DNA of 64,000 nt from Ramazzottius varieornatus (taxonomy: Eukaryota > Tardigrada > Eutardigrada > Parachela > Ramazzottiidae), in the NCBI GenBank assembly GCA_001949185.1, contig BDGG01000013.1, positions 857,107 through 921,106 on the forward strand, read 5' to 3'. Shown in pieces: positions 22,593 through 32,721 of this stretch. The position numbers were made by a program, and so were the translations under genes. The notes under the pieces are model-generated. The model saw only the letters and a program-made list of their open reading frames with translations. It did no database searches and had not been told where the DNA came from. How positions within the stretch are numbered: the first letter of the stretch is position 1; each line of letters opens with the position of its first letter.

Positions 22593-25055
22593 CTTTGAGC
22601 AACCTAAAAAAGCGACTTTCTATTGCTGAAATGTAATGACATACTGAGCAAAATTGTATCCCAATGTTATTTAACATTGCGCAAAAGCTGCAGAAACGGG
22701 GTTTTTAAGAAGTAAGAGCAGAAACCTACAGCATTACGAATTTCAGGAGTCGCCCATGTTAAAAAACTGCAGATGCCCGATAGTCCAGGCGCTGAACTGC
22801 TGTGAGGAACTTAATCAGCTTTCCTGCCACTGCCAAAAATGGCTGCACCATTCACGGTAAAGGGGTATTTCTGCAACTACGTTTTAATTGGCGATCGACG
22901 CTTCCGGTCGCGCGCCAACATCGGAGAAAAACAGCAATAAAACGTCAGAAAAGTAGAATTATCATAAAAAACCCACAGATCTAACAATACCTTCACAATA
23001 TACCGAAACAACTATCAGTAACATTTCAGACAGCAACAGCAGCAGCTAACGCCTTTGCCTTTCGCTTCTTGCGCAGGCCGGAACTATGGTTGGCGATACT
23101 CTTGTTGATTTGGGCTTCTTTCGGGATGGGAATCTTTTTCCCCTCACAGAACATAGGGACCATTTCTCAAAAGGAACAGATTATTGGTGCTTGTCAATTA
23201 AAATGAGCTGAATAATAATTTGATGGAATAGTGGTCTTTATTTCACTTAGAAATATCAGTTAGTCGAAACATATGCGTATGTATTTATTATAGCTAACAG
23301 CTAATTGCCTTAGAAAGTCTTACCATCACCAGCTACTCTAATGCATTCCATGGCATATTCTCGTCGACTTTAGCGTTGAGAGCCTCCTTTTCTCCGCAAA
23401 AGTTGTGTTCACCGCCTATCCTAGTGAAAACCTCAGGGAAGAAGGCCTGTTGTTCCATTTGACGGTGCATATCGATCCAACCGTTTGCTCAAGCTCGTCA
23501 TCCACGGGAACGTACCACGCAGCGTTTGCTACTTGAACCTTTGGAGGATGCTATGTGGAGATAAATTATCAGAGCAGGCGCTGGCTTGTCCATTCTTTTG
23601 TAGGGAAACTTAAGGAAGAAAGCTAGAGAAGAATGGGAAGATCAAGAGCGAAAGGAATAGCAACACGAACGAGCTCCAACTGACGACACTAAAATGCAGT
23701 AACTGCAAAACGCTCAGTGCCAGGACCGTTTATATTGACCAGGGTGCATGATCTTATCATGGTACTAGCTGCTGCTTAGCGAATCTCATCCAACGTTGAT
23801 CTTCCTAGTTCTTACCCAAGAACGACTCAACAGAGGCTCGCTTTTATACGCACATGTTTTTACTGCGTTTCCGTTTTGGGCTGCAGATGTCACACTGCGA
23901 CGTCATCGCATTACTTTATGATTATTAGACACCAAGTTCGGTTCCGATCACGGAAAAATGGGATCCTTAAGAAGAACGTAGGTAGTATTGATGTGTATCG
24001 ACGTGACTTACTCATATCGCTACACAGCAGACACTTAAAATTTCGTTCATGATCGGTTTCGTAAAAAGGATTTACCGTGTATTAATTACCTCATTGTTTA
24101 TCAACTGTGCTGCACACCAGCAGGTGTCCAGTCGGTATCAACTAAATTATTTGACAACTGCAGAAATTAACTAAATTAGTTAACTAGATTATTTGAGAAG
24201 TACAGCAATTCTGACCATCTATATTAGTGGGCCCAATAGTTCTTCGCCACGGATGGCACTCCTCTTTCATCGTCACTTTCAAACTCCCAAGCTTCTACTT
24301 GCTGAAATAGTACAGAAATTCCATGACAGAAGTTCTTCACAATTTCAGCGGCCATGGCTGCAGTTTCTCGGCGATTCTGTAGCCTTGGCAGAACTTCAGT
24401 AACGGTTCTACAGTGTAGAAGTTCTGCCTAGGCGTGTTAAATAGCATTGGGATGTCGGTTTTTGTGACGTTCTTCCGCGCAGTAGTCTGATTTTTGCTGA
24501 GAAAGTTACATGATCCTCCATGCGAGAAACAGAACCAGATTGTAAGTTTAGGCGGGGAAGCCAGTTTCTGTAAGTCGAGAACTCGATTGTGTCTGAGCAG
24601 CTATTGTGCCCCACCGTGTACCATCGGTGGTGCGTCCTGCAGAAATTTTCCAATACTTACAAACACATGAATACGTTGACGGTACACCGTAAAGCCTAAC
24701 TAATGGAGGGTTTCTCGATATGGAAACCCATACTCGTATCCACTATCTAGCTATTTGTGTACCACGACATACAGTAAACGTGTACTCACTACTCACTTGT
24801 CAATACGCTGCGAGCAGTACCGTAAAGCTGCTGAGTCAGCTGTTGCCACTGACTCAGTCTTACCGATCGAAGACTTTAGACGACTGTAAACAAGAAAGAG
24901 AAAGCTGCTTATCAGCAATGCAAGGTATCTCTTTCGAGGTACGGCAACATATGCGAAACTTTCTTGTAGACTATGTACATGCATCCATCTCACTTTCCAG
25001 GGAACAGTCAAGAGAACAACCTGGCCGACTACTGGAATAGTACGGTAGTGGGAAA
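22593..25055. other. Spacer between P450 genes 1 and 2, with weak minus-strand exon candidates
   Basis: No firm gene lies here. On the minus strand, 23165-23030 reads MVPMFCEGKKIPIPKEAQIN and ends in a Lys/Arg/Ala-rich tail plus stop, and 23500-23330 contains MEQQAFFPEVFTRIGG. The two could be 3' exons of an unrecognised gene, but phases were not resolved. At 24140-24200 there is an imperfect direct repeat of an AACTAAATTATTTGA-type unit. At 24388-24430 a hairpin GGCAGAACTTC...GAAGTTCTGCC occurs. Confidence 0.3.
24829..24856. promoter_or_regulatory. Maf/CncC-type and AP-1-type motifs upstream of P450 gene 2
   Basis: TGCTGAGTCAGCT at 24829-24841 matches 12 of 13 positions of the palindromic T-MARE (TGCTGAGTCAGCA), and TGACTCA follows at 24850-24856. 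Both lie about 200 bp before the start codon of the type-B P450. In arthropods, Maf/CncC sites activate detoxification P450s, so an inducible promoter is a fair inference. A single site can occur by chance. Confidence 0.35.
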
Positions 25056-27800
25056 ATGTTGATCTGGATTGTCACTCTATTTCTGGGGCTGGTTGCATAC
25101 TCCGTCTAGTAAGTGGACGACGCGAATCGATAGGGAAAAAGTTCCGTACCGCTTGCATCGGTTGTGGAAATGTTCGTTACTTTTTATCCTTTACTTGTAT
25201 GTTTCAGTACAACGATTCAGAATTATGAGTACTGGAGAAAACGCGGTATTCCGGGACCTCGCCCCATGCTTTTCGTAGGGCAGATATGGAGGATCGGACG
25301 GGTAAGAGGATATTAGAAAACGGGCTAGAACTCCATAATTAGTGCAAGCTATTGAATATGCAGATGGGATTTGGGCAATTCGATCTTCATTACATCAAGA
25401 AATTTGGTCGAGTGTTCGGGTGCGCGGTGCAACGCCGAGTCAACTACGGAAAGACATCATAAGTTATATGGCTTGCTTGACCGCAGGTACTATGATCAGA
25501 AGCCTGCGCTTCTTGTGGCTGATCCAGGTACTGCCCATTCTTGAATCGTCCTACAGACTGACCATGTAACTGGCAAGTTCTAAAATTGACCATGACTAGG
25601 TATGCTGAAGGAAATTTTGGTCAAGGACTTTTCAGTCTTTGTCAACCGCCGAGTATGACCTCTCTCCTTTATATTAGCTTTGTGGCAGAATCAGCGTTAC
25701 GCCTTAGCCTACCGTACCATCTTCCGCGAACTTTACAAAACGGCTGTGTTTCAGGATTTCGACCTACAGGGTCCCATTATGAACTTGGGACTTTTCTCCC
25801 TTCGAGACCACCAGTGGAAAGTTCGTCCAGATCGTTGATGACACTGAGAAAAATATGGTTAAAAATATATGAGCGATATAATTTTTAGAACGTTCGAACC
25901 GTCATTGGACCGGCCTTCAGCTCTGGAAAAATGAGACAGGTTAGCCGAAGAGGCTCCTCCATAGACAAGCAGTACCTTACCAATCCTTCATGAATGAGCT
26001 GTACTTATGTAGATGGAGGCTCTGATTGTTGACTGCTGTAAAACCATGGACGGTCATCTCGAAAAGACGGTAGAGAAGGGAGAAGAACTAAATTTCGAAG
26101 GGTATGCTTACCGCACTTGTACGTACTGTAATGTATATATATCCACCGATACGTAACGAAAACGGCTTTCAACGCTCTTTCCTCTGAAGATTCTTCAAGG
26201 CTATTTCGATGGACGTTATCTGTTCGACGTTCTTTGGTACGAAAGTGGACTCGCAAAACAATTCGGACAATGAATTGATCAAGAACGGCAAGCAGGTGTT
26301 CGAGGTGTCTGCTACTAATCCTGCGTTTCTAATCGCATGTGAGTTCCTTCCCCTAAGACTTGCCAAGTTCGCAGTTGCGCTATTTCTGAAACACAGATTT
26401 CCTGATGTACATGTAGTCCTGGCACCTCGTCTAATTCCGATTGCAAAGTGGATGGGCATACAGATGAGTCCAAAACGTCCGTTGAACTTCCTAATCTCCA
26501 CGATGAAGGATATCCTACACATGCGTCGTACTTCCGGACAGGTATATATTTATAACAGTCATAAACAGAGTGTGAAGCACCGGATCGAATCCTACTGCAG
26601 CAGACTAGCAGATCTGCAGAAGATCATTCTATTTCACTTCAGGTCCGTCGAGACTTCTTGCAACTGATGGTCAAGGCTCTAAATGAGAACGAGACTTGCA
26701 AACCTCAAGCTCATTCAAAATCGTCAACTCGGTTTGCGAATGATCAGGTGTCGGAGGAGGATGAGAACGGCCCGGATGTCCTCTCTGATGTTCTTACATC
26801 GACCGAAGTCCCAGCTCAGTCGGGCGGTAATCGGCATGCTCAACTAACCAATCGAACACTGACCCTAGACGTAATGCCAATAAAATATTGGAAGAAAAAT
26901 TAATATGCTGCTGTTCGAGGTCCAAACTGGTATTTTGTAGGAGGTGCTGGCACAGTCGATTATATTCTTCATTGGGGGTTTCGAGGTACCATATGCAGGC
27001 AGTCTTCATTCCTCAGAAACATGACCGTGAACTGATCCCTTCTCGTAACAGACTACGGCAGCGACCCTGACTTTCATGGCGTACCACCTTGCCACTCATC
27101 CCGATATTCAGGAACGCCTGCGCAAGGAAATCGAGCAGGTCATCGGTCTAGACGGCGAACCCACTTACGATCTCATTGCCCAAATACCCTATCTGGACCA
27201 GTGCATCAATGAAACGCTACGAATGCATCCTCCAGCGACACGTACCGAGAGGGAGTGTAGAGAGGAGTGGACCTACGCGAACTTGAGGCTAGACAAGGGG
27301 ACCATCATCTCCATCCCTATCTACGCAATCCAACACGACCCCGAATACTGGCCTGAACCTGACAGATTCAACCCTGACCGGTTCTCCGAAGAAAACAAAC
27401 ATAAGATTGTTCCCTTCACCTTTCTGCCTTTCGGACAAGGACCGCGTAACTGCGTCGGAATGAGGTTTGCCGCCTAGAATTTCAGAACGATTACTGTACT
27501 TTCTCCAGAAACTGATTTCCGATGTTTTTTCCTAGATTCGCGATTTACGAAATCAAGATGGTCATCGTCAGTATTCTAAAGCGATATCGCATGGTTTCTA
27601 CTTCCCGTACCGTAAGTTTCCGGTTAGGCGTAGATTATTGATATACTGTACCAGCCAATGTTAGTGTTCGTAGCAATCCGTTTGGGAAACGGTTCCCGAA
27701 ATGAAACCGCAAATCTTTTCAGGTCATGCCAGTGACACAGGATGTTGGGCTTGCCATTCCAAAGAATCCATTATGGCTTAACGTGGAGCGGCTGCGGTAA
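25056..27800 (+). CDS. Cytochrome P450, CYP3 clan, type B (gene 2)
   Basis: The model is join(25056..25108,25208..25301,25364..25419,25487..25527,25600..25652,25755..25820,25889..25939,26013..26101,26190..26338,26417..26541,26643..26870,26941..26985,27052..27464,27536..27611,27723..27800), 538 residues, no lesions. It has an anchor helix MLIWIVTLFLGLVAY. The hinge is GIPGPRPMLFVG and the I-helix FFIGGFETTAATLTF. ExxR is ETLR, the PERF-equivalent NPDRFSEENK, and the heme loop FLPFGQGPRNCVGMR has thiolate Cys484. Compared with type A the third exon is cut by two extra introns: one after RVFGG, shared with gene 4, and one after ADPG, unique to this gene. The insert before the I-helix is longer (SEEDENGPDVLSDVL). 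Some acceptors are poor (CTGAAG at 26189), but the frame is unambiguous. It is a microsomal monooxygenase of unknown substrate. Confidence 0.92.
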
Positions 27801-28590
27801 CTTTGTTCCTGCCGTTATGGGTGCAATATTAATGAACTTTTCGGGTTCATATCTCTATGTAATCGATAATTGACACATGGCAGCAGCTAGCCGTATCGGC
27901 TCTAGAAAACATGGATGCATGTTTTCGAGAGAAGTTTGTGATCATTTAATCGGTCCCATTGTCCATCGGTGGTACGTCAGTTTATCCTTCTGGAATTCTC
28001 GGAAAGCCTACCTAGTTTCCGAGATTGTTTTCACCAAGCAATCCAGCGAAGCAGCAATTTCTGTTTGGAATTTCCGAAGCGCGCTTTTAATCATGTCGAC
28101 CGGAAAATTCGAACTGTTTCTGGTGAATAATCCGTGTTTCTTTCTTCGCTTGAAGAAATATTCATGCAACGCTGGTTGTGTGCATGCTCTGATGTGGAGT
28201 AATATCGTAAGACAGGGTGCGTCTAAACCGCGAGGAGATTCCGAGCTGCGGCATTGACCACTTGACTTAAGAAAAGGGAGGAAAGGAGGGTAGCGTCCGG
28301 TGCGACTCAATCGCTAGCTTATTTGTGAGTTCAACCGCGAAGCCCGCTGCGACATGATTGATTATACATATTTGGAAAAATTGATCCATCGTCCAGAATT
28401 TATTCTTCGTCGATCTTTCTTTTCGACCTCCTTCACCCATTAGGTACTCCACTGCCACAGTTAGTATTAAAGTCATTCAGCAAACAAGAGAGGTCACCAT
28501 GAATTTCTTTTTATTCAACTTGACGCCTTTTTCTCCCATCCGGAACGGATCATCCTGGGATTCCAGTAAAAGCCAGACGCTGGATCTGCC
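27801..28590. other. No gene seen
   Basis: Overlapping open frames on both strands (27877-28257 plus, 28008-28310 minus) have no recognisable motif and no splice context. I see nothing else here. Confidence 0.4.
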
Positions 28591-28822
28591 GGTTATTGGT
28601 CCACTTACAACTTAGTTTCCGAATCATGTCCTTGGTGCCAAATCTGCTACCGATCTATGTCTTCATCCCATATCGGTGCGCGCGAACCTCGTTCACCGTA
28701 TACGTCATCGACCCATGCGCAGTCAACGTCATTGCAGTTTGTGTTGGCCAACCTCTCACAGTACTGGAGAGATGGGCAGTCTTCGGGCCTCTTCAGGCCC
28801 ATCCGCTGCTTGAACCTCTGTT

Positions 28823-29100
28823 GGGAAGAGCCTCCGATCCATTATACCGACCATATAACATTTGGGATCAGTCCTGGTTTGCTACAGAGAATTTTGGGTG
28901 CATTTTGGGTTCAGTAAAGGTTCATATATGTGACATATATGTCTATCGGACATGAATGGTTCATGACGGGTTCACGTATGGTTCATATATGTAACATCCG
29001 TGTCCGATAGACATANNNNNNNNNNNNNNNNNNNNNNNNNNNNNNNNNNNNNNNNNNNNNNNNNNATATGGTCGGTATAATGGATCGGAGGCTCTTCCGA
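28823..29100. repeat. Inverted repeat flanking an N-gap
   Basis: GGGAAGAGCCTCCGATCCAT followed by TATACCGACCATAT (28823-28858) recurs inverted at 29066-29100. A second inner inverted pair, TATGTCTATCGGACA versus TGTCCGATAGACATA, lies at about 28938-28955 and 29001-29016. The unknown bases at 29017-29065 sit in the hairpin centre. Either a foldback element inserted in the GPCR relic, or an assembly artefact where the reverse strand was joined to itself. Confidence 0.7.
29017..29065. other. Assembly gap (N run)
   Basis: About 50 unknown bases at the centre of the inverted repeat described for 28823-29100. Confidence 0.95.
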
Positions 29101-30074
29101 ACAGGGAACGTAGTTTTCGTGGGCTGCGTCTACCACAGTCATTCCTTATCGCTATCAACGGAAATTGTGCTGTATTCTTCCCAATGTTTTACCGACGTTT
29201 CCATCTCCGCAACTGAGTCCTCCAACCATGGCTTCTGTGTGTCGGTATGGGATTCATGGTGGCTGCTCTGGCTCTTAGGGGGCCGATTCGCGACTTGGTC
29301 TGGGGAGGTAGCCCGGATGACGGGGCCGAATGCTCCTGGACACAAAGCGGCTTTTTATTATTCCGGCTTCTCATCCAATATGTCGTCCACATTGGCTACA
29401 TCTTGTTCACATTCTTACTCTATGTGGCCATTTGCTGTCAAGTTTTCCGCGCTTTTTCGAAGCGACGATTGGATGCCATCGGAATGGCTGTGCAGCAGAG
29501 GGAGCAGTCTCAGAGGCCGAACAATGTGGACCGTTCCGAACAAGTGGGGCGGAGTATGATCTTTACCGTGCCATTGCTGATCTGTACAATCTCGATCGCA
29601 CTGCTCCCGGCTCATAGTTTTGTTGACGCTCGTTCATGACTTGTGGAAGCCAAGTTTTGACGTCGTTCGCGTTCTGAGCGCCCTGTGCCCTGTTTTCGAT
29701 ACAATTTTTTTCCTGGTTGCGGTGAAGCATCTATGGCAGCCTTTACGACGCTGTCGTTAGGACTATACGAGATTGGTCGTGGCTGAGTATCCACAAGCAG
29801 GACCTCGTCTGCAACTCGCACAGTTTGGTTTTTCAAAAAATGTGCTTTGATTTTATTGGTCAAAGTGGCTAATCGATCGTCTAAATAATTTTAGTCATTG
29901 TACCGATGTTTCGCTGACTTCATTTTTCGCAAGTAAACGGTTTAGATGGTGAGTCAGAATAATCACTAGTAAAGTTACAACAGCATGATGCAGAATTATC
30001 GAAAGTGGTTGTTGGACCAAAAATGTGCGTTGCCTGAGCCTCTGATATGCCGGTCGCTGGATTAATTCCCATCT

Positions 30075-31376
30075 TCAATACAGGAGTTTCCCGAAGCAGT
30101 TGCATGTTGCCTTACACTTATCCTGCACATACAAAGACAAGACATGAAATAGCAGGATACTTTACCTTAGGGAGTTGAGAAATGGCAGCGAACACGCTCT
30201 AATGATTTTCGAAACGAGTTCGGCAAACATACCTTAAACTGCTGCAGATGTGCTGGTGCACTGGCGCAATTACCGTTTGGAAACAACGCTGCGCTACCTC
30301 CCGACGGAGTTTCACAGTTGGAGTACTCGTTCGTGTACGGGCAAGGATTAGCTGTTGAGGGTAAGAGTGTATCAGAAAAGGGTTAGAAAGTTAGGAATGC
30401 GAAGTACGCACTACACAGACCGTTGTCACAGTCTTTTGGACATTTTCCGCACTTCGTTCCCGGCGTGTAGGGTTTGAACTGGTTTGGTACAATGCTGCCG
30501 CTGGAGCAAAACTTCTACTAGAGTCAGTCTTCATGGAGGGAGGCGAGAAGGCAGTACTTACGCTGGACCGTAGTCGCAGACCATGAAATGGAATTGCTTC
30601 GAGGTACCCGGTTTGCAAAGCTTGTAGCCACACCCGATCTTGTACGTTTTGGCCCAGACCATGGCAGTGTAATGGCCGACCATTGCATTTGTCGGCTTTC
30701 CCCACGTGAAATCTTTGACCTCGTCATACCACAGTCTCATGGCTGTTGTCCAGTCGAAGTTTTCCCCAGTCCCCATTGCCAGATTCTGGCCCAGGTCGAA
30801 ATCTACAGTAAGTGAAAAACCAGAATTTCACCCTCGCTGTTTCATATACAGTATACCAATACAGAATCTTCGGATCTCGTACTTGCAGTTTTCAGGTAGG
30901 TTCGTCGTTCGGCTTCGGTGGACGGATGGCGAAATTCACACTCATCACCCAAAGTTGAGCTGGTCTCTGAATAGCCGGATCCTATGAAACGTGGAACATG
31001 ACAGTGGCAGGCTCTATGCGACGATAACGGTTGTGCTCGTCGATGATGTGCCTTTGCATGGCTGGTGAACTTGTGTCCTGACCCGCTCCCATGGTGGACA
31101 GTTGTTCTTCGGGGTCTACCGTGTCAGTGGCCTTGACTTTATCGTACACGTTTTCGTCCCTGTTCCTTCTTGAATCCACAATCGCTCCTTCCACAAGTGG
31201 CTCATCCTGCCGAATCGAGGGTGGGGTTTCCAAGGCGGGCAACGCCGACTGGTATACCGCAGCTGTAAGTGAAAACTGCGAGAAACATGCAAACCGCGAG
31301 CAGAGTTCGGTGGAATCAACCTACCGTATGCCAGTCCCAGACACAGGCAGAAACCCAAAACAATTCTCAAAGCCAT
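30075..31376 (-). pseudogene. CAP/SCP-domain secreted protein, multiply broken
   Basis: The exon set is complement(30075..30122, 30233..30351, 30412..30511, 30562..30802, 30883..31262, 31325..31376). It starts with a clear signal peptide (MALRIVLGFCLCLGLAYG), an acidic spacer, then the CAP domain: HIIDEHNRYRR, LGQNLAMGTGENFDW, GHYTAMVWAKTYKIGCGYKLC (CAP1 signature) and FHFMVCDYGPA (CAP2). A Cys-rich hinge follows, reading PYTPGTKCGKCPKDCDNGLC, and then an ShK-like tail ending CKATCNCFGKLLY. Lesions: TAG at 30982-30984 where Trp of the WDPAIQ motif belongs; a missing base just after AQLWVMS that shifts the frame into CEFRHPSTEAERR; and a phase clash at the 30562/30511 junction. CAP proteins are secreted and act in venoms, defence or reproduction; this copy cannot make the full product. 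Recognition of the family is certain from CAP1 and CAP2. Confidence 0.8.
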
Positions 31377-31701
31377 ATATCAAGCGTTTACCACAAGACG
31401 TGGGAAATGGTGAGGAATATTCAACGTTAATAATTATTCCAGAGAAAACATCTTCTTTTCTATTACGCGAATCAATCAAGTGTGAGCAACCATCACATGC
31501 ATTACTCAAGTTGCAATCTCGTACCCTGGATGCAGAGGCGTAACCGGGCAGTGTTCTGCCGATAGAAACGGCGCCAACTGTTTTGAAGTGTTCATCGATC
31601 TGCTCTTGTCGTGTCGATTGAGGCAGAATAGGCAGTGAAGGTTGCAAGCAGATTGTGTTACCCTCAGTATGGTGGGAGAACCATCGGCCCAAGAAGCGCA
31701 A

Positions 31702-32145
31702 CGTATGGTGAGTCGCGCGATTCAAAAGTCCACAGTACTTTTACCGCGGGTGCATGCGCGGAGAAACTGACTTTATCGGCGCATGCACGCGCGGTGAAAT
31801 GCCTTTCTCCGTGGTAGTACGCGCGGAAAACCTCGACGTTGTCCGCGGGTGCATGCGCGGATAAAAATACCTTACCCGCGCGTGGATGCGCGAAGAAATT
31901 CCATGCGCGGGGAAATACTTTATCCGCGCGTACACCCGCGGATAAAGTGAGTTTCACCGCGCAAGTGCCCGCGGATATGTAAAGACATTTCACCGCGCGT
32001 GCATGCGCCGATAAAGTCAGTTTCTCCGCACATCCATGCGCGGAGAAACAGTTAAACCGCGCATGGATGCGCGGAAAAAGTATTTCACCGCGCATGCACC
32101 CGCGGTAAAAGTACTGTGGACTTTCGAATCGCCCGGCTCACCATA
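31702..32145. mobile_element. Large foldback with an internal array of CG-rich mini-palindromes
   Basis: Terminal inverted repeats of about 57 bp begin TATGGTGAG(T/C)CG and run through AAAGTCCACAGTACTTTTAC then CGCGGGTGCATGCGCGG. Between them lie about ten imperfect copies of a short palindrome of the type CCGCGCATGCATGCGCGG, spaced by 12-18 nt of TTTATC/GAAA-type sequence. Every unit can pair with itself and with the others. The reading frames through it are low-complexity repeats and not genes. Confidence 0.85.
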
Positions 32146-32237
32146 GCAACGCGACCAGTTGATGTTCTTCGTTGATGCAACCTGCCGGCTTTCCCTTATG
32201 GCCTGACATAGTTTAAAAGAGATATTCCGTAATAGTT

Positions 32238-32423
32238 GTACATGCAGGACGAGAAATTATGGTTCAGTAAAAACTATGGTACAGGCGGAAAGGACGACAA
32301 AATGGAAATTCGACCGTAGAAAAGTGTCGGAAAATGTGTTACTGTGAATCGGTCGCGTACGTACGTGCTCCCGTACCGCCATAGCGAAAAGACGTGTACC
32401 ATAATTTCTCGTCCTGCGTGTAC
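32238..32423. mobile_element. Family-1 MITE copy with nearly perfect ends
   Basis: The left end GTACATGCAGGACGAGAAAT and right end inverted GTACACGCAGGACGAGAAAT match over about 26 bp. The core contains AAATTCGACCGTAGAAAAGT, GTCGGAAAATGTGTTACTGT and CGTACGTACGTGC, shared with the other family-1 copies. Confidence 0.75.
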
Positions 32424-32560
32424 ACCTCAAGTCAAAATGATTCCACACAAAAATTTATTTCTAGATAAATGAAGGACTGACTGCTTCACCTTGAAAACAT
32501 CAGCGGATACCCTATAGATGAAGAATCGTTGCCCATGCTGACCCCCGAGAAGCAATGATA

Positions 32561-32721
32561 TACTGTATTCTCCCGATATCTTCGCGAAGCCTGTTACCCA
32601 TGGCGCCGCCTGCGGAACGTACGAGACGTACAGCGTGCACGGGGGATCGTGTGGATAACGTACGTCCTGCAGGTGGTGCCATGGGTAACAGACTTCGCGT
32701 AGATATCGGGGGAATACAGTA
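32561..32721. mobile_element. Family-2 foldback (copy 2)
   Basis: The left arm TACTGTATTCTCCCGATATC and the inverted right arm TACTGTATTCCCCCGATATC continue as TTCGCGAAGCCTGTTACCCA (left) with about 45 bp of pairing. This is the same family as 11926-12085, and the ends are better preserved here. Confidence 0.8.

Larger units (their letters stand above)
28600..29760 (+). pseudogene. Rhodopsin-like GPCR relic
   Basis: The pieces of a seven-helix receptor are in order but broken. A TM2-like segment SFTVYVIDPCAVNVIAVC lies near 28690-28760. After the N-gap, TM3/loop 2 reads FLIAINGNCAVFFPMFYRRF, resembling the AxNRYxxVxxP..Y of class A receptors with Arg replaced by Asn. An in-frame TGA at 29214-29216 follows. 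TM4 is WLLCVGMGFMVAALAL, TM5 LLIQYVVHIGYILFTFLLYV, TM6 MIFTVPLLICTISIALLP, then a one-base frame change near 29605. TM7 CPVFDTIFFLVAVKHLW and a stop at 29758-29760 end the gene. Two independent lesions plus the gap argue for a pseudogene. Ligand class is unknown; a neuropeptide or orphan receptor of protostome type is possible. Confidence 0.6.

Noticed and set aside
31741-32095. Long open frames with repeats such as KLTLSAHARAVKC
   Set aside because: Translation of the CG-rich foldback array; open on both strands because of the repeat structure.
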